Positions 7,721 through 16,407 of a DNA stretch of 27,916 bases are shown in pieces. Under the pieces are notes generated by a model that saw only the letters and a program-made list of their open reading frames with translations, ran no database searches and was not told where the DNA came from. Within the stretch, counting starts at the first letter, position 1. Every line of letters starts with the position of its first letter. The DNA is from Thaumasiovibrio sp043421945 (lineage in GTDB: Bacteria > Pseudomonadota > Gammaproteobacteria > Enterobacterales > Vibrionaceae). The DNA lies in the NCBI GenBank assembly GCA_043421945.1, contig JBHOGO010000062.1, positions 1 to 27,916 of the forward strand, given 5' to 3'. Made by a program: the position numbers and the translations under genes.

Positions 7721-10189
7721 ATGCCACTGGATAACACACTCTATCGAAAAATGAATGCTAAGCAGTTGTTATTACTGTTTATAGTCGTTATGTCATCAAT
7801 GCTTTTAGCGACTGGTTTCGCTGTCTTACACTTTTTTAGCCAACCTGCTATTGAACGTTTTCAGCATAAAACGGCAGAAATGGAAGTCAAGGCTGTCACA
7901 TCATACTTTGAAAAGTACTTGTCTGAAGAGATTGAGATTGCTGAGCAGATCGCTGAATCGAGCATATCGACCAATATTGTAATGGGTAGTCTCGTTAGCT
8001 CTTCTTCTATTAGTGACTATTTTGATGGTTCCGCTGTGTTGTCAACACGTCCACACATCGCTTATGTCGACATCGCAAGTGATATTGTTTTTTCAGACTA
8101 CTCATTACCTCTGAGTGCCATTCAGCCAGACATTGATCAAGTATTAAATGAAAAGAGCGATGTGAAAGTCAGCTTTCATTTAGAGCAAGACAAATTGTAT
8201 CTCTTTACCATTGTACCTATCGCTTACGGTGGCTATGTTGAAGGTGTACTGGTTACGCGGCGTCTATTTGACGAGAGTATTGAACTTTCATTTATTGTTG
8301 ATCGTCATGATCGTGCATTGTCAGTCATACCGATCAACCGAAATGACGTCTCAGCAAGTGCCGATATGAGTGTTTGGTCTGTGGAGAATATTAATATTAG
8401 AGAGGGGATCTCCCTTAAGTACTTTATCAGTAAAGAGAGTCTTGCTGAGCAGTCGAAAACACTGATTAATTCAATGGGTATAGCATTGCTTATCGCGATA
8501 GCAATCTGCTTTCTCGGTGTTTACTATTTTGGTGACCTTCTTCTCGTTCAACCATTTGCTGATTTGGAAAAATCAGAATCTGCGTTGAGTAAAAAGACAG
8601 AAGCCCTAATCCACAGTGAAAGAGAACAAAAAAAATTAGCTAACGTTGCTCGCTTTACCAAAGACACCATCGTTATCACTGATGAGCTTGGTATTATCGT
8701 TTGGGTGAATGACTCATTTGAACAATTAACCGGGTACCTTTTTGACGAAGTTATTGGTCAGCGCCCCGGTGACTTATTGCAGGGGGAAAAAACGGACCCC
8801 TTTACTATTCAATTGATTGCAAAAGCATTGAAAGAGAGAAGATCAGTACGTGCCGATCTTATTAACTATGATAGGGCAGGCCAAGAGTACTGGATTGACC
8901 TTGATATAGCGCCTGTGTATGGAGATGATGGCACGTTAACAGGTTTTATCTCCGTTGAACGTGACATCACCAAACAGAAGGCAGATCAGCAGGCGATGTT
9001 GGAAGCATTAGATAGAGCAAAAGAGGCCGATAGAGTAAAGTCACAATTCCTAGCGAGCATCAGCCACGAAATCAGAACCCCAATGAATGGCGTGCTAGGT
9101 ACTGTACAGTTATTAAATGATACCGCGCTGGATAACTACCAGGAAGAGCTAACAGAAAACTTGAGTGACTCGGCAAATTATATGATGTCATTGCTCAATG
9201 ATGTCCTCGACTATTCGAAAATTGCAGCAGGGAAATTGGATTTCTTTATTGAAGAGGTCAAGGTTGCCGATATTGCCAGCTACATACAGTTTAATTTAAG
9301 TTCGCAATGTGAGAAGAAAGGGCTAGGGTATTATGTCGATAACCAAATCCCAGAAGACATATTAATTTTGACCGACAAGGTCAGAGTGAACCAAATATTG
9401 CTTAACCTTGCGAATAATGCCGTTAAATTCACCAGTAAGGGCAAAGTTACCGTTACGCTGGCTTTAGCACCAGTAGATAAAAATGTATCATCTGACAATG
9501 AAGATCAGCGATTATTACTTCGTGTTGAGGATACTGGCATTGGCATTAGTGATGAAAATCAGAAGGCTATTTTTCAACAGTTCCAGCAGATAGATGATAG
9601 AGCAACTCGAGAGTATCGTGGCTTAGGTTTGGGGCTAACGATTATCAAGATGATTTGTGACAAGTTAGAAGGGCGAATTCATGTTGAATCAGAATTAGGC
9701 AAAGGCTCTATATTTACGGTTGAGTTAGATGTGTCAGTGGTTAATAACGGGGCTTGTGCTGTCGTGGAAGATCTTCCTGCCTATGAAGGGCAAGGGAGAC
9801 ACATTCTTATCGTCGATGATGATAGAGTTAATGGTTTTGTTTTAGCGATGATGTTGAAGAAACGAGGCTTTGTTACAACTATCGCAATGGATGGGTTTCA
9901 AGCATTAGAAAAGATTGAGGATAAGCCATATTCATTAGTGATTATGGACAATAACATGCCGAAAATGGATGGTGTTGAAGCGACTCGGCGTATTCGAGCA
10001 TTAGAATCTCCCATTTCCGATGTACTTATTTTTGGCTTTACTGCGGATGCGCATACCGACACAACGATTAATATGATGGAAGCCGGATGCCAAGATGTGT
10101 TGATTAAGCCGTTAAAAGAAGAAAGGCTTGACCAAATCCTGCATCAATTTGATCATCGATTGGATGTGGTTGCTTCTTCGACAAGCTGA
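7721..10189 (+). CDS. Hybrid sensor histidine kinase with PAS and receiver domains
   Basis: About 822 residues. Two membrane helices (about 13-38, LLLLFIVVMSSMLLATG; and about 250-272) enclose a roughly 210-residue periplasmic sensor domain I cannot name. A PAS domain follows (about 300-415), then HisKA with the phospho-acceptor His in SISHEIRTPMNG (about 449), HATPase_c with N-box NLANNAVKFT, G1 DTGIGIS and G2 GLGLGLTI, and a receiver domain with DDD near its start, phospho-acceptor Asp about 743 in IMDNNMP, and the conserved Lys in LIKPL. No HPt domain or separate regulator is nearby. The frame opens at a TTG at 7709; I prefer the ATG at 7721, which has GAG seven bases upstream. The periplasmic domain could sense a ligand linked to alginate use, but only position suggests that. 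Its native terminator has been split by the downstream element. Confidence 0.9.
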   Translation: MPLDNTLYRKMNAKQLLLLFIVVMSSMLLATGFAVLHFFSQPAIERFQHKTAEMEVKAVTSYFEKYLSEEIEIAEQIAESSISTNIVMGSLVSSSSISDYFDGSAVLSTRPHIAYVDIASDIVFSDYSLPLSAIQPDIDQVLNEKSDVKVSFHLEQDKLYLFTIVPIAYGGYVEGVLVTRRLFDESIELSFIVDRHDRALSVIPINRNDVSASADMSVWSVENINIREGISLKYFISKESLAEQSKTLINSMGIALLIAIAICFLGVYYFGDLLLVQPFADLEKSESALSKKTEALIHSEREQKKLANVARFTKDTIVITDELGIIVWVNDSFEQLTGYLFDEVIGQRPGDLLQGEKTDPFTIQLIAKALKERRSVRADLINYDRAGQEYWIDLDIAPVYGDDGTLTGFISVERDITKQKADQQAMLEALDRAKEADRVKSQFLASISHEIRTPMNGVLGTVQLLNDTALDNYQEELTENLSDSANYMMSLLNDVLDYSKIAAGKLDFFIEEVKVADIASYIQFNLSSQCEKKGLGYYVDNQIPEDILILTDKVRVNQILLNLANNAVKFTSKGKVTVTLALAPVDKNVSSDNEDQRLLLRVEDTGIGISDENQKAIFQQFQQIDDRATREYRGLGLGLTIIKMICDKLEGRIHVESELGKGSIFTVELDVSVVNNGACAVVEDLPAYEGQGRHILIVDDDRVNGFVLAMMLKKRGFVTTIAMDGFQALEKIEDKPYSLVIMDNNMPKMDGVEATRRIRALESPISDVLIFGFTADAHTDTTINMMEAGCQDVLIKPLKEERLDQILHQFDHRLDVVASSTS

Positions 10190-10192
10190 TAT

Positions 10193-10212
10193 AAAAAAGC
10201 CTCGGAATCGAG
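10193..10212. other. Left attachment junction of the mobile element
   Basis: Chromosomal arm AAAAAAGCCTC (10193-10203) runs into GGAATCGAG (10204-10212), which is repeated exactly at 17991-17999. Beyond it begins the element. The arm plus the first base of the repeat is one half of a terminator stem whose other half lies at the far junction. Confidence 0.85.
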
Positions 10213-10467
10213 TATACAGTAAAAACCATGTCCATTTACGTGTGAGTGAGTGACAACCCTTTACTGGCAATGCTTCTTGTGGATCTGTAAAGCGTACATA
10301 CTGTGTATATTGGTGTGTACGCTTTTTTATCCCTGAAGGCTTAGCAAGGCGATGGCATCACTGCGTGAAACCATCACCCTGCCAAAAGGGTATTTAAGGG
10401 AAATGATGGTAAAGTAAAATAATAAAGCCACTCGTGACGCTCGCACAGCTCACTACTCGCTAGGCAT
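10213..10467. other. Left non-coding end of the mobile element
   Basis: No gene is seen. Next to the repeat lies TATACAGTAA (10213-10222), matched in inverted orientation near the other end (17978-17987, nine of ten bases). GTGTATATTG (10303-10312) is matched exactly in inverted orientation at 17960-17969. A terminator (listed separately) spans 10289-10328. A further imperfect hairpin has GGCGATGG (10348-10355) and CCATCACC (10371-10378). The inverted motifs are candidates for recombinase or accessory-protein binding. Confidence 0.5.
10289..10328 (+). terminator. Terminator inside the left element end, facing inward
   Basis: AAAGCGTACA (10289-10298) pairs with TGTACGCTTT (10316-10325), and the T-run continues to 10328. 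It stops plus-strand transcription coming from the sensor kinase, whose own terminator was split by the insertion, and so prevents antisense reading of the element genes. Confidence 0.8.
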
Positions 10468-12651
10468 TTATGATTTTTCTTGACCATCGGACAGCAGCTC
10501 TTTCAGATAGCTATTCCGCTTATGAGAGTGACTAGGTGCCTCGGTGATCTGCCTCATGTCATCGCGACTACCAACGATATGGATTTCACTTTCAGCTCTC
10601 GTGATTGCCGTATAGAGCCATGCTCTATCGACTATTCTGCCTTTTTGCAGCGCAATGATGATGCGTGGAAACTGTGAGCCTTGGGCTTTATGTAGGGTGA
10701 TTGCGTAACCTAGCTCCATGCAGTCGAGAACAGATTGCGTTATCTCGACCTTTTCACCTGTATCTAGCGTCACTTCACCGTAACTATCCCCAGAAGGTTT
10801 GGTACTGGTTAGTGTGCCAAGTGAGCCGTTCTGAATGCCTTTGTCGTAATGATTCTGCGTGAATAACACCGCATCATTGAGGCTAAGTGGCAGAAAGAAC
10901 TTGTCACCATTGATTTCGAACTCAAGGCTGGCGCTATCTGGGTTAACGACTTGCTGGGTGAGCTTATTGATTTCTGATACGAGTGCCTTGGTTGGAGCCA
11001 TGACACGACTGCTATCAGGGAATTCTTGGTAAAGCTCGCAACAGACTTTGGCAATGTCTGTTTTACTGGTTTCGTGAAAGTGTATTGCACCTGTAGTTAA
11101 TTGTTCAGGCATCACACCTTGATTAATGAGCTTTGAATATTCGGGGATACCCGTTGAACCTTCCTGTCTCTTGACGATATCTAGCATCGTATTAGCCACC
11201 GTTTTTGCTTCAACGATGTCTGCCAACACCTTGCCGCAGCCGATTGGTGGAAGTTGGTCGGGGTCGCCAGTGAATATCAATCGTACAGAGGGGTGAATGT
11301 GATTTACTAGGCGATACATAGTTGGCAAGTCAATCATGCTTGCCTCATCAATCACCAGTAGGTGATTGGGCTTATCGACACTGGGTTCAATGGGGTCTTC
11401 ACGCAGCAATTTGGCAATGGTTGAGGTAACAAAACCGATGGACTCATGAAGTCTCATTGCGGCACGACCACTGAGTGCAACGGCGTGTATTTCAAACCAA
11501 AGTTGATGGTAAGCCCTGAGCGCTGTTCTGAGTACCGTTGTCTTGCCTGTTCCTGCACCACCTGTAATACAACTTACCGAATTATCCAGACACGTTGTTA
11601 CGGCTTCGATTTGTTTACTGGTTAAGTCGTAGGGAAGCTCCGCAGCCGCAGAGCAATACGCAGCATTGGCGTTTTCATCAAACAAGTCATTTCGCTTAAT
11701 CAGTGTATTTAGCCGTTTGGCAACGACACTTTCCATCAGAAGTTGCGCCGTTGGATGGTAGGCTCCTGTATCGGGATTTAAAATATACTGAGCTTTATCA
11801 TGACCTGATTGGAACGCCTGAGTGACCAGTGTTTTGTCTTTCAATAGTTTGTTGAGGTAAGGGCGCACATTAGCATGGGTGGTATAGGTGTGACCTTTTT
11901 CAATCTCCTTGCGAATCGCCATTTCTAGAGCAGCGCTGAGCCTTCTTGGGTCATTCTTCGTAACATCGCTCTTAAAATCCGTTACCCTGATAATATCTTC
12001 AATGGCACTGAACGAAAGACCAAAGCCCATCAAAGCATAAGGATTATCCTTAATTACCTCTATGGAAGCTTCACCGTGATGCTTGAGCAGCCGTTGCTGC
12101 ACACTAGCGGGGATTTTGTGCTCACTCATCCAGTTGCAATGCGCAAGATTTTTATACTTGGCGTACCCTTTAAAGAGTGCTTCCACTGAATCTTCACTCA
12201 GAATCGATGTCAGGCGCTTTCTGGTCTCTGGGGTGTCATTTCTCAGTGTGGCATGGAAGTCTTTACCCAAGAGCTGCCAGAGCGCTCTAGCTTTGCTTTC
12301 GCCAATACCCTTGAAGTCACTTTCTCTGGCGATAAAGCGTATCAGTTGCTCACCTGTTTCGGGTAAAGTGCATTCAATATGCTTGGGTGATTCATAAGTG
12401 TGCTGCTGCATTACATAATCACCCATCTCCATATTTTCTATCTGGCGAGCGCCTTTGACAGACCAATACTGACCCAGCGTTGGAAGCACAGGGATGCTAT
12501 CGGGGTCGGCTTTGATGGTGACGTAATACATCCCACTATTGGTTTTGTAAGAGTCTTTCGCCAGCGGTACACCGCTGAATATCACCATCTTGGTCGAGCG
12601 ATAAGGGATACTGGTGACACGCATTTGGTCTTCATGCAAAGCGGTATTCAT
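10468..12651 (-). CDS. RecD-like superfamily 1 DNA helicase (AAA ATPase)
   Basis: This 727-residue protein resembles RecD2/TraA-type helicases. An N-terminal part of about 330 residues includes a helix-hairpin-helix-like stretch (FKGIGESKARAL). The motor follows: Walker A GGAGTGKT (364-371, Lys370), Walker B with Asp435-Glu436 in VIDEASM, motif III TGDPDQLPPIG, and a C-terminal UvrD-type block GYAITLHKAQGSQF then LYTAITRAE. Such 5'-3' helicases act in recombination and repair. Its ATG overlaps the preceding stop as ATGA, so it is translationally coupled to the element operon and probably serves element maintenance or transfer rather than host repair. It is the last gene of the operon. Whether it is a fixed part of GMT elements or a passenger cannot be decided here. 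Confidence 0.88.
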   Translation of the reverse strand: MNTALHEDQMRVTSIPYRSTKMVIFSGVPLAKDSYKTNSGMYYVTIKADPDSIPVLPTLGQYWSVKGARQIENMEMGDYVMQQHTYESPKHIECTLPETGEQLIRFIARESDFKGIGESKARALWQLLGKDFHATLRNDTPETRKRLTSILSEDSVEALFKGYAKYKNLAHCNWMSEHKIPASVQQRLLKHHGEASIEVIKDNPYALMGFGLSFSAIEDIIRVTDFKSDVTKNDPRRLSAALEMAIRKEIEKGHTYTTHANVRPYLNKLLKDKTLVTQAFQSGHDKAQYILNPDTGAYHPTAQLLMESVVAKRLNTLIKRNDLFDENANAAYCSAAAELPYDLTSKQIEAVTTCLDNSVSCITGGAGTGKTTVLRTALRAYHQLWFEIHAVALSGRAAMRLHESIGFVTSTIAKLLREDPIEPSVDKPNHLLVIDEASMIDLPTMYRLVNHIHPSVRLIFTGDPDQLPPIGCGKVLADIVEAKTVANTMLDIVKRQEGSTGIPEYSKLINQGVMPEQLTTGAIHFHETSKTDIAKVCCELYQEFPDSSRVMAPTKALVSEINKLTQQVVNPDSASLEFEINGDKFFLPLSLNDAVLFTQNHYDKGIQNGSLGTLTSTKPSGDSYGEVTLDTGEKVEITQSVLDCMELGYAITLHKAQGSQFPRIIIALQKGRIVDRAWLYTAITRAESEIHIVGSRDDMRQITEAPSHSHKRNSYLKELLSDGQEKS

Positions 12652-13085
12652 CGTGGCATCAACCCCATTTCGGATAAGGTTTCAGATAGCTCACCAAAGC
12701 GCTCAAGTCGCTTTTCAAGCTCCTTGACCTTGGCTTTCAATTCAATGTTCTCAGCTTCTAATGACGACACCCGCTTTGAATCGAGAAGCTTTCGATTTGC
12801 TGTGTTGTCGTAGGCTTGAGGTTTGCCCTCGTTTTTCTTGGCAGCTTCCGTAAGAGGTGGCAGCACACCTCTATCGCGTAACTCGCCCTCTAGTGCTTTG
12901 AGTGATTTTTTGAGAGCGGGATTTTGGTTTAAAGCCGATTTGCCGCAACCCACACCTTTAGCAACTTCTATGCGGTTAAGCTGACCTCTGAACACGATTT
13001 GTTTAAAATCATTATCCGTCTGTGTGGCTTTCCAGACTTCAAATGCCTCAAGGTTTTGTTGCGCTTTCTGCTGCCCACTTGCCAT
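12648..13085 (-). CDS. VPA1267-type small coiled-coil protein of GMT element
   Basis: This 145-residue, basic, probably cytoplasmic protein has an N-terminal part containing RIEVAKGVGCGKSALNQNP, which looks like a helix-turn-helix, and a C-terminal coiled coil (about 105-140; LEAENIELKAKVKELEKRLERF). I match it from memory to the VPA1267 family, encoded next to the trio in the V. parahaemolyticus GMT island. The architecture is reminiscent of TnpC of Tn554-type transposons, a small helper encoded after two tyrosine recombinases. That parallel is inference. It overlaps gmtX by one base (TAATG) and the helicase gene by four (ATGA). Confidence 0.72.
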   Translation of the reverse strand: MASGQQKAQQNLEAFEVWKATQTDNDFKQIVFRGQLNRIEVAKGVGCGKSALNQNPALKKSLKALEGELRDRGVLPPLTEAAKKNEGKPQAYDNTANRKLLDSKRVSSLEAENIELKAKVKELEKRLERFGELSETLSEMGLMPR

Positions 13086-13762
13086 TAGTCATCTACCTCG
13101 CCCAATAGTTTGCGAAGTCCCGTGACAAAGCCTCTTGGGAAGACTTCGCTGTTGTATTCCAAGTCTTTTACCTGACCCGCTTGGGTGTATTGCCAGTTGT
13201 TTGCCTCCATGCATTCATCAGAAATGGCATACGCTAAGGCTTTTTTCTCTGATTCGGTGAGTACGCCTGATAGGGATGGCAGCACTTCCACGCTTGGTTC
13301 TGCGGTGGTGTCAAACTGGCGCACAGGGCGTTTGTCGATGGTAATATTGGCGTGTTGCTTGAGCAAATTAACCTCTTTGCGGTAACGGTTACGCTCGGCA
13401 ATGATTTGACCAAACAAGGCGCGTACCGCAGGGTCTGGGATGCGCTCTAACAGTTTATTATCCGCAGGGATGGATTTAGACCGTGAGGTGTTCGATAGCG
13501 GTTTTTTGGTACTGGTATTGTACTTTGCCGCCCATGCTTCGATGAGTGTTCGGTAGTGCTTGTTACGGGTAGCACGCAAAGCCTCATACGCCAATCCGCC
13601 ATTTTCGGCAGAAACTCGCCCAATTTGCGTAATGGAGAAATCGCGCTGACCTGATTCCGCATAGGCTTTCAGCGTGTCGTTGAGCTTATCGAGGTTTTGC
13701 TGCGTGCGAGGTACTTTGCCTTCTTTTAAGTCAGCCAAAATGACATCAATATCAAGTTCCAT
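13085..13762 (-). CDS. gmtX: Gamma-mobile-trio protein GmtX
   Basis: This 225-residue protein has no enzymatic motif I can see. The N-terminal third (DFSITQIGRVSAENGGLAYE) resembles a winged or simple helix-turn-helix, and residues about 110-140 are predicted helical (LFGQIIAERNRYRKEVNLLK). Position directly after gmtZ, coupling by TAATG on both sides and size fit GmtX, the third member of the trio (VPA1268 type, from memory). Its role in mobility is not known to me in detail. A DNA-binding or assembly role is suggested by the N-terminal part. Confidence 0.75.
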   Translation of the reverse strand: MELDIDVILADLKEGKVPRTQQNLDKLNDTLKAYAESGQRDFSITQIGRVSAENGGLAYEALRATRNKHYRTLIEAWAAKYNTSTKKPLSNTSRSKSIPADNKLLERIPDPAVRALFGQIIAERNRYRKEVNLLKQHANITIDKRPVRQFDTTAEPSVEVLPSLSGVLTESEKKALAYAISDECMEANNWQYTQAGQVKDLEYNSEVFPRGFVTGLRKLLGEVDD

Positions 13763-16407
13763 TAATCCTCCAATAAGTTCGGTAGTGCGATGCCATCTAG
13801 ATTAATGGCTTTACCAGTCAGTGCATGAATCCCCTGAGAGAGCAGCTTTTTATCAGTCAGGTATTCACCCGCTTCGATGTAGTTCGCCACCTTGCGGTAA
13901 CCCTCAAGCTTGTCGTTAGGGTCAGCGATTTTCGCCATCTGACGCAGCATGGCATTGGCAGCGATGAGCTGTTGTTTGTCGTCCATTTCCATGAAAATCG
14001 GCTCAAAGCCTTTTTTCATCAGCACACGGCTAAGTTGGCGTGAACGCTTTTCAATGGCAGGTGTTTTACGCAGCTCGTCTTGCAAATCGGGGTAGAACTC
14101 TGCATCATCACAAAGCAGTGATAGATGCAGTAACTCTGAGTCGGTTTCGATAAACTTCAAGGCATGGCTGACATCTTGCTCAGAGCCAACCGCAATCAGT
14201 TTATCTTTAGTGTCATCTTCATTTCTTGCTTCTTCGACACGAATGATTTTATGGATAAGCTCAAAACACGCTATCCAGTCTTTGGCATATTCATCGGCTT
14301 CAACTTGCTGTTTTTCATAGCGGCGCTGTAGGGCTTGCAGTTCACCGTGCTTGATAAACGGCTTACCTTGCTCTTCACAAAAGAACTGTTCGTCTTTCAA
14401 CGCTTCCAACTCCCCCTCAATTTCCCCGGATAGGTTAGCCGTCTGATGCGCTTTGTAACTCAGTTGATTGAAGTGGGCATTGAGTGCAGGAAGGTAGCGT
14501 GCCTCGGTAATAAACCAGCGGCAGCGAGGGCAGTTTTCAGGGCCATGTGGCACGCTAGCATAAATGCGACTGGCAGCCCCTTTTGAATTATTAAGCAACG
14601 CACCGCCGTTCCAGCAACCACCCAGAGTGCTGACTTCATCCGATTTGACGGTGTTACCACCGACCAAGCAAAATCCACACGAGCGTTCTTCCCAGCCTAT
14701 CGGATTGCGGTTAGCAAGCGCTGCCTGAATACTGTCATCGCTGTGATACGCCATCTTGCATTGGATTTGCTCCATTGAGGCATCTTTAAGGAAGTTGCGT
14801 ACCGATTGCTTGGATTTGGCATCTAGCTCTCCATGTGCCTCACTCATTTTCTCTGCCATCACCGATGGGGTAATTTTGTTGTAGTAGATGGTCATCAACA
14901 AGTGCGTATGTCCCGCTAGTAATTTAGAAATCACGGGTAATGGCAATTGCGTGTCCATCGTATACGCCGTGATGAGCGAAACACGCAAACTGTGCAGAGG
15001 AAAGATTGTGGCAACCTTAGCATTTTCTGTGGTTCCCTCTGGGTAATCCACGACCAGTTTTAAGCGCTCGCCATTATCTAGGGTATTGTTTTGTTCAGCG
15101 AGTTGGTTTTCTAACGCCAATAGGAGTTGATACCAGAAAGGCGCTATATTTGCGTCACCTGCAATTGGTTTATGTTTATCCTCTCCACTTGCAGAAGCAT
15201 CACGAAACAAAAAAGCAGTCTCGCCCATACTTTCTAGCTGTGTTTTCGATTTTTTCTTGCCAACATGCTTTTTGAGCAGCGTGCTGCAATCGGTAGGTTT
15301 TGTAATCGGGTTGTATTTTTCTTGCCAGTTGCGCAGTTTTTTCAGCCAGTACAGCACTTCTTCGTTCTGCCAAGGGATGATGTAACCCCGCTCCAATTCT
15401 TCTTTGTTTTGGTCGGCAGTTTTGTTGGTGTTGATGTATAGACCTGTTGAATACAGTCCTGTCATGGTGTCGTGGATTCGGCGGAAGACGCCTTTTCCGA
15501 ACGGGCGTTTTTCACTACCAAGTGCAAAACCATGTTGGGTATTCACAACCCATTGACCTTGCTCATAGCGCCATGTATCGGCTTCACCACTGTCCAACAT
15601 ACGCACCTGATAGGTACGAAGCGGTAGGTGTAGTTTCATGAAAATAACCATCGCTTTAACAGGTGACCAGATTTGATGGACAGTGATTCTTTGATTTTTG
15701 CGAGTCACTTCTTTTCTGCGCCACACACAATCAGGGTCGGTTTTATCAATCAGCTCTGGCTCGACATCAAACCAATTACCTCCTGCCTGCTGCGCCCATG
15801 CCCAGTGTTTGAAATGGCGGTAGTGATAAGCTGGAAGCAAGGATTCATCGTTCTTGAGGTTTTGCTCAATGACGGTCAGTTCGGTTTTATCAGGCAACGG
15901 ACAGAGGATTTGGCGCAAGTCCTGAATGCAACGATACGGCAGAGGGTTGCGCACAGTTTCTGTACCAGAACCTTGCACTTTGATTTTGCTGAGAGGGTTT
16001 TGAACTAGTGGGATTAGCTTTCCATGGTCATCTTCCTCGGAGAACACCTTTTCGATAACAAAGTCGATGAAGTGGCAAGGTTGATTAACATATTTGGTTA
16101 TGGTTGTAGGGTGTTGGACTGTTTTTTTAACTATGGCTTCTAGCTCTTCACTTGAAGATATATGCCCGTTATAACCTCTAAAAAAGGATTCTACATTATT
16201 GACTGCATAAGGCACACATTCAATGAGGTAAGATTCAAAGAAGCGACTCAAGGCGCTAATCTTTTCTGTCAAACCAGATGTCTGTGTAGACACCCACTCC
16301 GCTGCCAGTTCCTGCCATTGCTGCCACTCAGGGCCAAGCGAGGTGAGCATCCATGAGAAGGTTAAATCCGATGAGCGTCCGTCATGTTTTTTGCCTTTAT
16401 TCGCCAT
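13762..16407 (-). CDS. gmtZ: Gamma-mobile-trio integrase GmtZ, large tyrosine recombinase-like
   Basis: This 881-residue protein is much larger than ordinary integrases. A recombinase core is visible: LPLRTYQVR about residues 250-260 as a possible first Arg box, HSLR (472-475), then GH (499-500) and a Tyr pair (508-509) in AGHTHLLMTIYYNK, matching the H-x-L-R / G-H / Y pattern. After the core, four to five Cys (C577, C580, C598, C626, C629, as CGFC, GGC and CPRC) form a likely zinc site, followed by a mostly helical tail of about 230 residues. From memory it fits the VPA1269 family now called GmtZ. It is coupled to gmtY by TAATG. Together the two recombinases presumably cut and rejoin the element ends. 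Confidence 0.83.
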   Translation of the reverse strand: MANKGKKHDGRSSDLTFSWMLTSLGPEWQQWQELAAEWVSTQTSGLTEKISALSRFFESYLIECVPYAVNNVESFFRGYNGHISSSEELEAIVKKTVQHPTTITKYVNQPCHFIDFVIEKVFSEEDDHGKLIPLVQNPLSKIKVQGSGTETVRNPLPYRCIQDLRQILCPLPDKTELTVIEQNLKNDESLLPAYHYRHFKHWAWAQQAGGNWFDVEPELIDKTDPDCVWRRKEVTRKNQRITVHQIWSPVKAMVIFMKLHLPLRTYQVRMLDSGEADTWRYEQGQWVVNTQHGFALGSEKRPFGKGVFRRIHDTMTGLYSTGLYINTNKTADQNKEELERGYIIPWQNEEVLYWLKKLRNWQEKYNPITKPTDCSTLLKKHVGKKKSKTQLESMGETAFLFRDASASGEDKHKPIAGDANIAPFWYQLLLALENQLAEQNNTLDNGERLKLVVDYPEGTTENAKVATIFPLHSLRVSLITAYTMDTQLPLPVISKLLAGHTHLLMTIYYNKITPSVMAEKMSEAHGELDAKSKQSVRNFLKDASMEQIQCKMAYHSDDSIQAALANRNPIGWEERSCGFCLVGGNTVKSDEVSTLGGCWNGGALLNNSKGAASRIYASVPHGPENCPRCRWFITEARYLPALNAHFNQLSYKAHQTANLSGEIEGELEALKDEQFFCEEQGKPFIKHGELQALQRRYEKQQVEADEYAKDWIACFELIHKIIRVEEARNEDDTKDKLIAVGSEQDVSHALKFIETDSELLHLSLLCDDAEFYPDLQDELRKTPAIEKRSRQLSRVLMKKGFEPIFMEMDDKQQLIAANAMLRQMAKIADPNDKLEGYRKVANYIEAGEYLTDKKLLSQGIHALTGKAINLDGIALPNLLED

